Origin: Planctomycetota bacterium
Lineage (GTDB): Bacteria; Planctomycetota; Phycisphaerae; Phycisphaerales; UBA1924
DNA: 64,000 nt
Reading direction: 5' to 3'
Assembly (NCBI GenBank): GCA_018968885.1
Contig: JAGWZK010000008.1
Coordinates: 1-64,000 of the forward strand
Shown: positions 62,533 to 64,000 of the stretch, in pieces
Position numbering within the stretch: the stretch's first letter is position 1
Layout: every line of letters starts with the position of its first letter
Notes under the pieces: model-generated
Seen by the model: the letters and a program-made list of their open reading frames with translations, nothing else
What the model was told of the DNA's origin: nothing
Database searches by the model: none
Translations under genes and position numbers: made by a program

Positions 62533-62965
62533 TGTCCCGGGACTTTGCAACAAGACTGCCAAGTTGTGGATGAGGCCCGTTGGCAGAGTTGTCAATCACT
62601 GCGTCTGAATAACCACAAGATTGCCAACCGGCCCCTCTCAAAGCTTGGCAGTGTTGTGTCGGTTGTGTGATTGTTGATTCAGATGTGCAACCGCGTGCAT
62701 GGCGTTCCGAGTAAACGTATCCATCCTGAATCTGCGACATCACATCGAACCTGTTTCCCACACAGTCTTGGTATTGGATTGTGGATGGATGGAGTATTTT
62801 TCTTTCTGAAGGATTCAGAATGAGAGAGTGAGGGATAAGCACGGAATTCATGACGCCGTCTCCGACAAGGTTTCCAAACTCCCTGAAGGAGTTTGGCAAC
62901 CTAGTCCGATTCGGCGAGACAGCGCAGTGAGACTGTGTATGCGCGAGATGATTCGCGAGTCGCGT
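62533..62965. other. Intergenic stretch without a convincing gene
   Basis: 433 bases between the SecA-like gene and the convergent nitroreductase gene. Base composition is AT-richer than average. A 46-codon frame begins at 62681 but has no ribosome binding site and no recognisable product. The only structure is the hairpin at 62874-62896. Confidence 0.5.
62874..62896. terminator. Perfect 9-bp hairpin between convergent genes
   Basis: CCAAACTCC and GGAGTTTGG flank a five-base loop, 70 bases beyond the nitroreductase stop. No T-run follows on either strand. Its place between convergent genes suits a two-way transcription stop. Confidence 0.45.
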
Positions 62966-63682
62966 TCAGGTAGTCGATTCGCCGGTGTGCCAGACACTGA
63001 CTTGTTCCAGCGTCTTCTTGGTGATCACGGGGACCACGGCATCTTCGGTAGGATAACCAACAGGCAGCAGCAGGAACGGGCGTTCGTGTGCCGGACGTTG
63101 CAGCACACGCGAGAGAAAGCCCATCGGACTTGGTGTGTGCGTCAGCGTCGCCAGGCCAGCGTGGTGAATCGCCGCAATCAGGAATCCGCAGGCGATGCCG
63201 ATGGATTCGGTCGGGTAATAGACGTTGCCCCCTTCGTCAGTCTCCATGAGCTTGAAGGCAACGATGAGCCAGGGGGCGGTCTCAAGGAAGGGCTTGGATG
63301 AATCCGTGCCAAGGGGGGCCAGATCTGCAAGCCACTCGGGCGTGGCGCGGCGGGAGTAGAACTCCCGCTCTTCGTGCTCGGCAGCGATGCGAATCTGTCG
63401 TTTGATAATTGGATCACTGATCGCGACAAATCGCCACGGCTGTTTGTTGGCCCCGCTGGGTGCGGAGCTGGCGGTCATGATGAGGGTCTCGATTACGGCG
63501 CGATCGATGGGTTTCGGGGAAAAGAACCGCACTGAACGACGCGTGGAGAGCGCATCGTGCAGTGCCTTTGCCGTGCTCAGGGGGCTGCGGTCTGTCCCTG
63601 ACGGCGGATCATGCCATTCCGGCTTGTGAGGCGTGTACGCCACGAACCCGCCGTCCTGCAGGAGTGATTGAGGATCTGCCAT
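62966..63682 (-). CDS. Nitroreductase family FMN-dependent oxidoreductase
   Basis: 238 residues from ATG 63682; a TTG six codons upstream is less likely. FMN-binding landmarks are RRSVRFFSPKP near 50, TASSAPSGANKQPWRFV near 72 and YYPTESIGIACGFL near 155. LLLPVGYPTEDAVVP near 215 is the usual last strand. The pattern is closest to the BluB/iodotyrosine-deiodinase side of the family, but the substrate is not predictable. FMN would be reduced by NAD(P)H in the cytoplasm. The gene is probably alone. Confidence 0.88.
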   Translation of the reverse strand: MADPQSLLQDGGFVAYTPHKPEWHDPPSGTDRSPLSTAKALHDALSTRRSVRFFSPKPIDRAVIETLIMTASSAPSGANKQPWRFVAISDPIIKRQIRIAAEHEEREFYSRRATPEWLADLAPLGTDSSKPFLETAPWLIVAFKLMETDEGGNVYYPTESIGIACGFLIAAIHHAGLATLTHTPSPMGFLSRVLQRPAHERPFLLLPVGYPTEDAVVPVITKKTLEQVSVWHTGESTT

Positions 63683-63750
63683 ACATGCTCGCTTGGTCAA
63701 GATCAGTGTGGCGGGATGGTAACAGACAGTAACAACCGCGCCAAGGGCGA

Positions 63751-64000
63751 TTAGTCTTGCGCGGAATGGGTGTAATTCACACCTCTGCGGGCAAGTTCGG
63801 CAAGGATGTGGTCGGTAATGCCGAGTACCGTGGCGAGGGTTTCCGGCGGATGCACACCCGGGCCGATTGAGGTCAGTTTGCCACTGGCGATCAGGCGGGC
63901 AGTGATGGTGCAGGGAAATGCCGTAGTGCGCGACATGCTGGTGGCTTGGGTGGGAACGTGGTAGCGATCAAAGAGATCCCAAGTAAGCATGCGCCGTGCG
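63751..64000 (-). CDS. Saccharopine dehydrogenase-like protein, C-terminal fragment
   Basis: About 82 residues, open to the right edge; the gene starts outside the window. The visible end (MLTWDLFDRYHVPTQATSM, then RTTAFPCTITARLIASG and PGVHPPE) matches the C-terminal substrate domain of saccharopine dehydrogenase/reductase-like enzymes, which oxidise or reduce amino-acid adducts with NAD(P). Such enzymes occur in lysine and polyamine metabolism; which one this is cannot be told from the fragment. Confidence 0.72.
   Translation of the reverse strand, partial: ARRMLTWDLFDRYHVPTQATSMSRTTAFPCTITARLIASGKLTSIGPGVHPPETLATVLGITDHILAELARRGVNYTHSAQD

Noticed and set aside
62681-62821. A 46-codon open frame in the gap after the SecA-like gene
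   Set aside because: No ribosome binding site, no hydrophobic or conserved pattern; too short to distinguish from chance.
1-64000. CRISPR arrays, insertion sequences or prophage genes
   Set aside because: No regularly spaced repeats, transposase, integrase or phage structural genes were seen on either strand.

Overview
The window looks like a chromosomal segment from a planctomycete, most likely class Phycisphaerae. GC content is moderately high (about 60% by eye). The basis is the gene repertoire: a MoxR/DUF58/VWA/ABC membrane cluster, a pseudopilin-type secreted protein, the futalosine menaquinone enzyme MqnC, membrane-fusion proteins fused to GAF or M50 domains next to a short SecA-like ATPase, and many large secreted or coiled-coil proteins without close family. 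The lineage is inferred; no rRNA is present. There is one tRNA (Ala, anticodon TGC, CCA not encoded). I saw no insertion sequence, prophage or CRISPR array.

Layout. 1-4.7 kb: a partial TPR-like protein, a flippase-like membrane protein, a DUF444 (YeaH/YhbH) protein and an EVE-domain protein. 4.8-9.0 kb: a giant coiled-coil protein ending in a Wzz-like two-helix membrane module. 9.0-13.5 kb: an ECF sigma/anti-sigma pair, a pseudopilin, a cyclophilin and an outer-membrane barrel. 13.6-16.8 kb: tRNA-Ala, a small membrane protein, and an SPFH-GYF / zinc-ribbon pair resembling Bacillus YdjI/YdjG. 16.8-22 kb (minus strand): mqnC, then Xaa-Pro peptidase-accB-small membrane protein-accC, which begin fatty acid synthesis. 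22-24.8 kb: an ABC permease without partners and an NHL lipoprotein.

24.8-41.5 kb is a co-directional cluster: VWA/amidotransferase-like protein, MoxR ATPase, two small lipoproteins, DUF58 protein, BatA-like VWA protein, large membrane protein, ABC ATPase, duplicated ABC-2 permease and a large secreted protein. From the DUF58 gene to the permease the genes overlap by 1-4 bases, so they are probably translated together as one envelope machine.

41.5-50.8 kb holds mixed single genes: methyltransferase, esterase, PilZ protein, lipoprotein, GNAT, DinB-like, HNH-like, coiled-coil protein and UgpC-type ATPase. Two of them carry internal stop codons: the PilZ gene (TGA) and the predicted N-terminus of the GNAT gene (TAG). 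50.9-55.0 kb: S1/P1 nuclease, bicarbonate-type transporter, OsmC protein and DegT aminotransferase.

55.2-62.5 kb is the best candidate for an undescribed system: a secreted HlyD-type adaptor, a GAF-HlyD fusion, a PqqD-M50 protease-HlyD fusion and a SecA-like motor lacking the normal C-terminal domains. I infer a peptide or protein maturation and export apparatus. The window ends with a nitroreductase and the C-terminus of a saccharopine-dehydrogenase-like enzyme.

Two signals cut across genes. The plus strand is G-rich up to about 28 kb and after about 50 kb, but C-rich between them whichever strand is coding, as an inverted segment would be. Many first genes carry a TAnnCT-like -10 box only 6-9 bases before the start codon and no ribosome binding site, which suggests leaderless transcripts.
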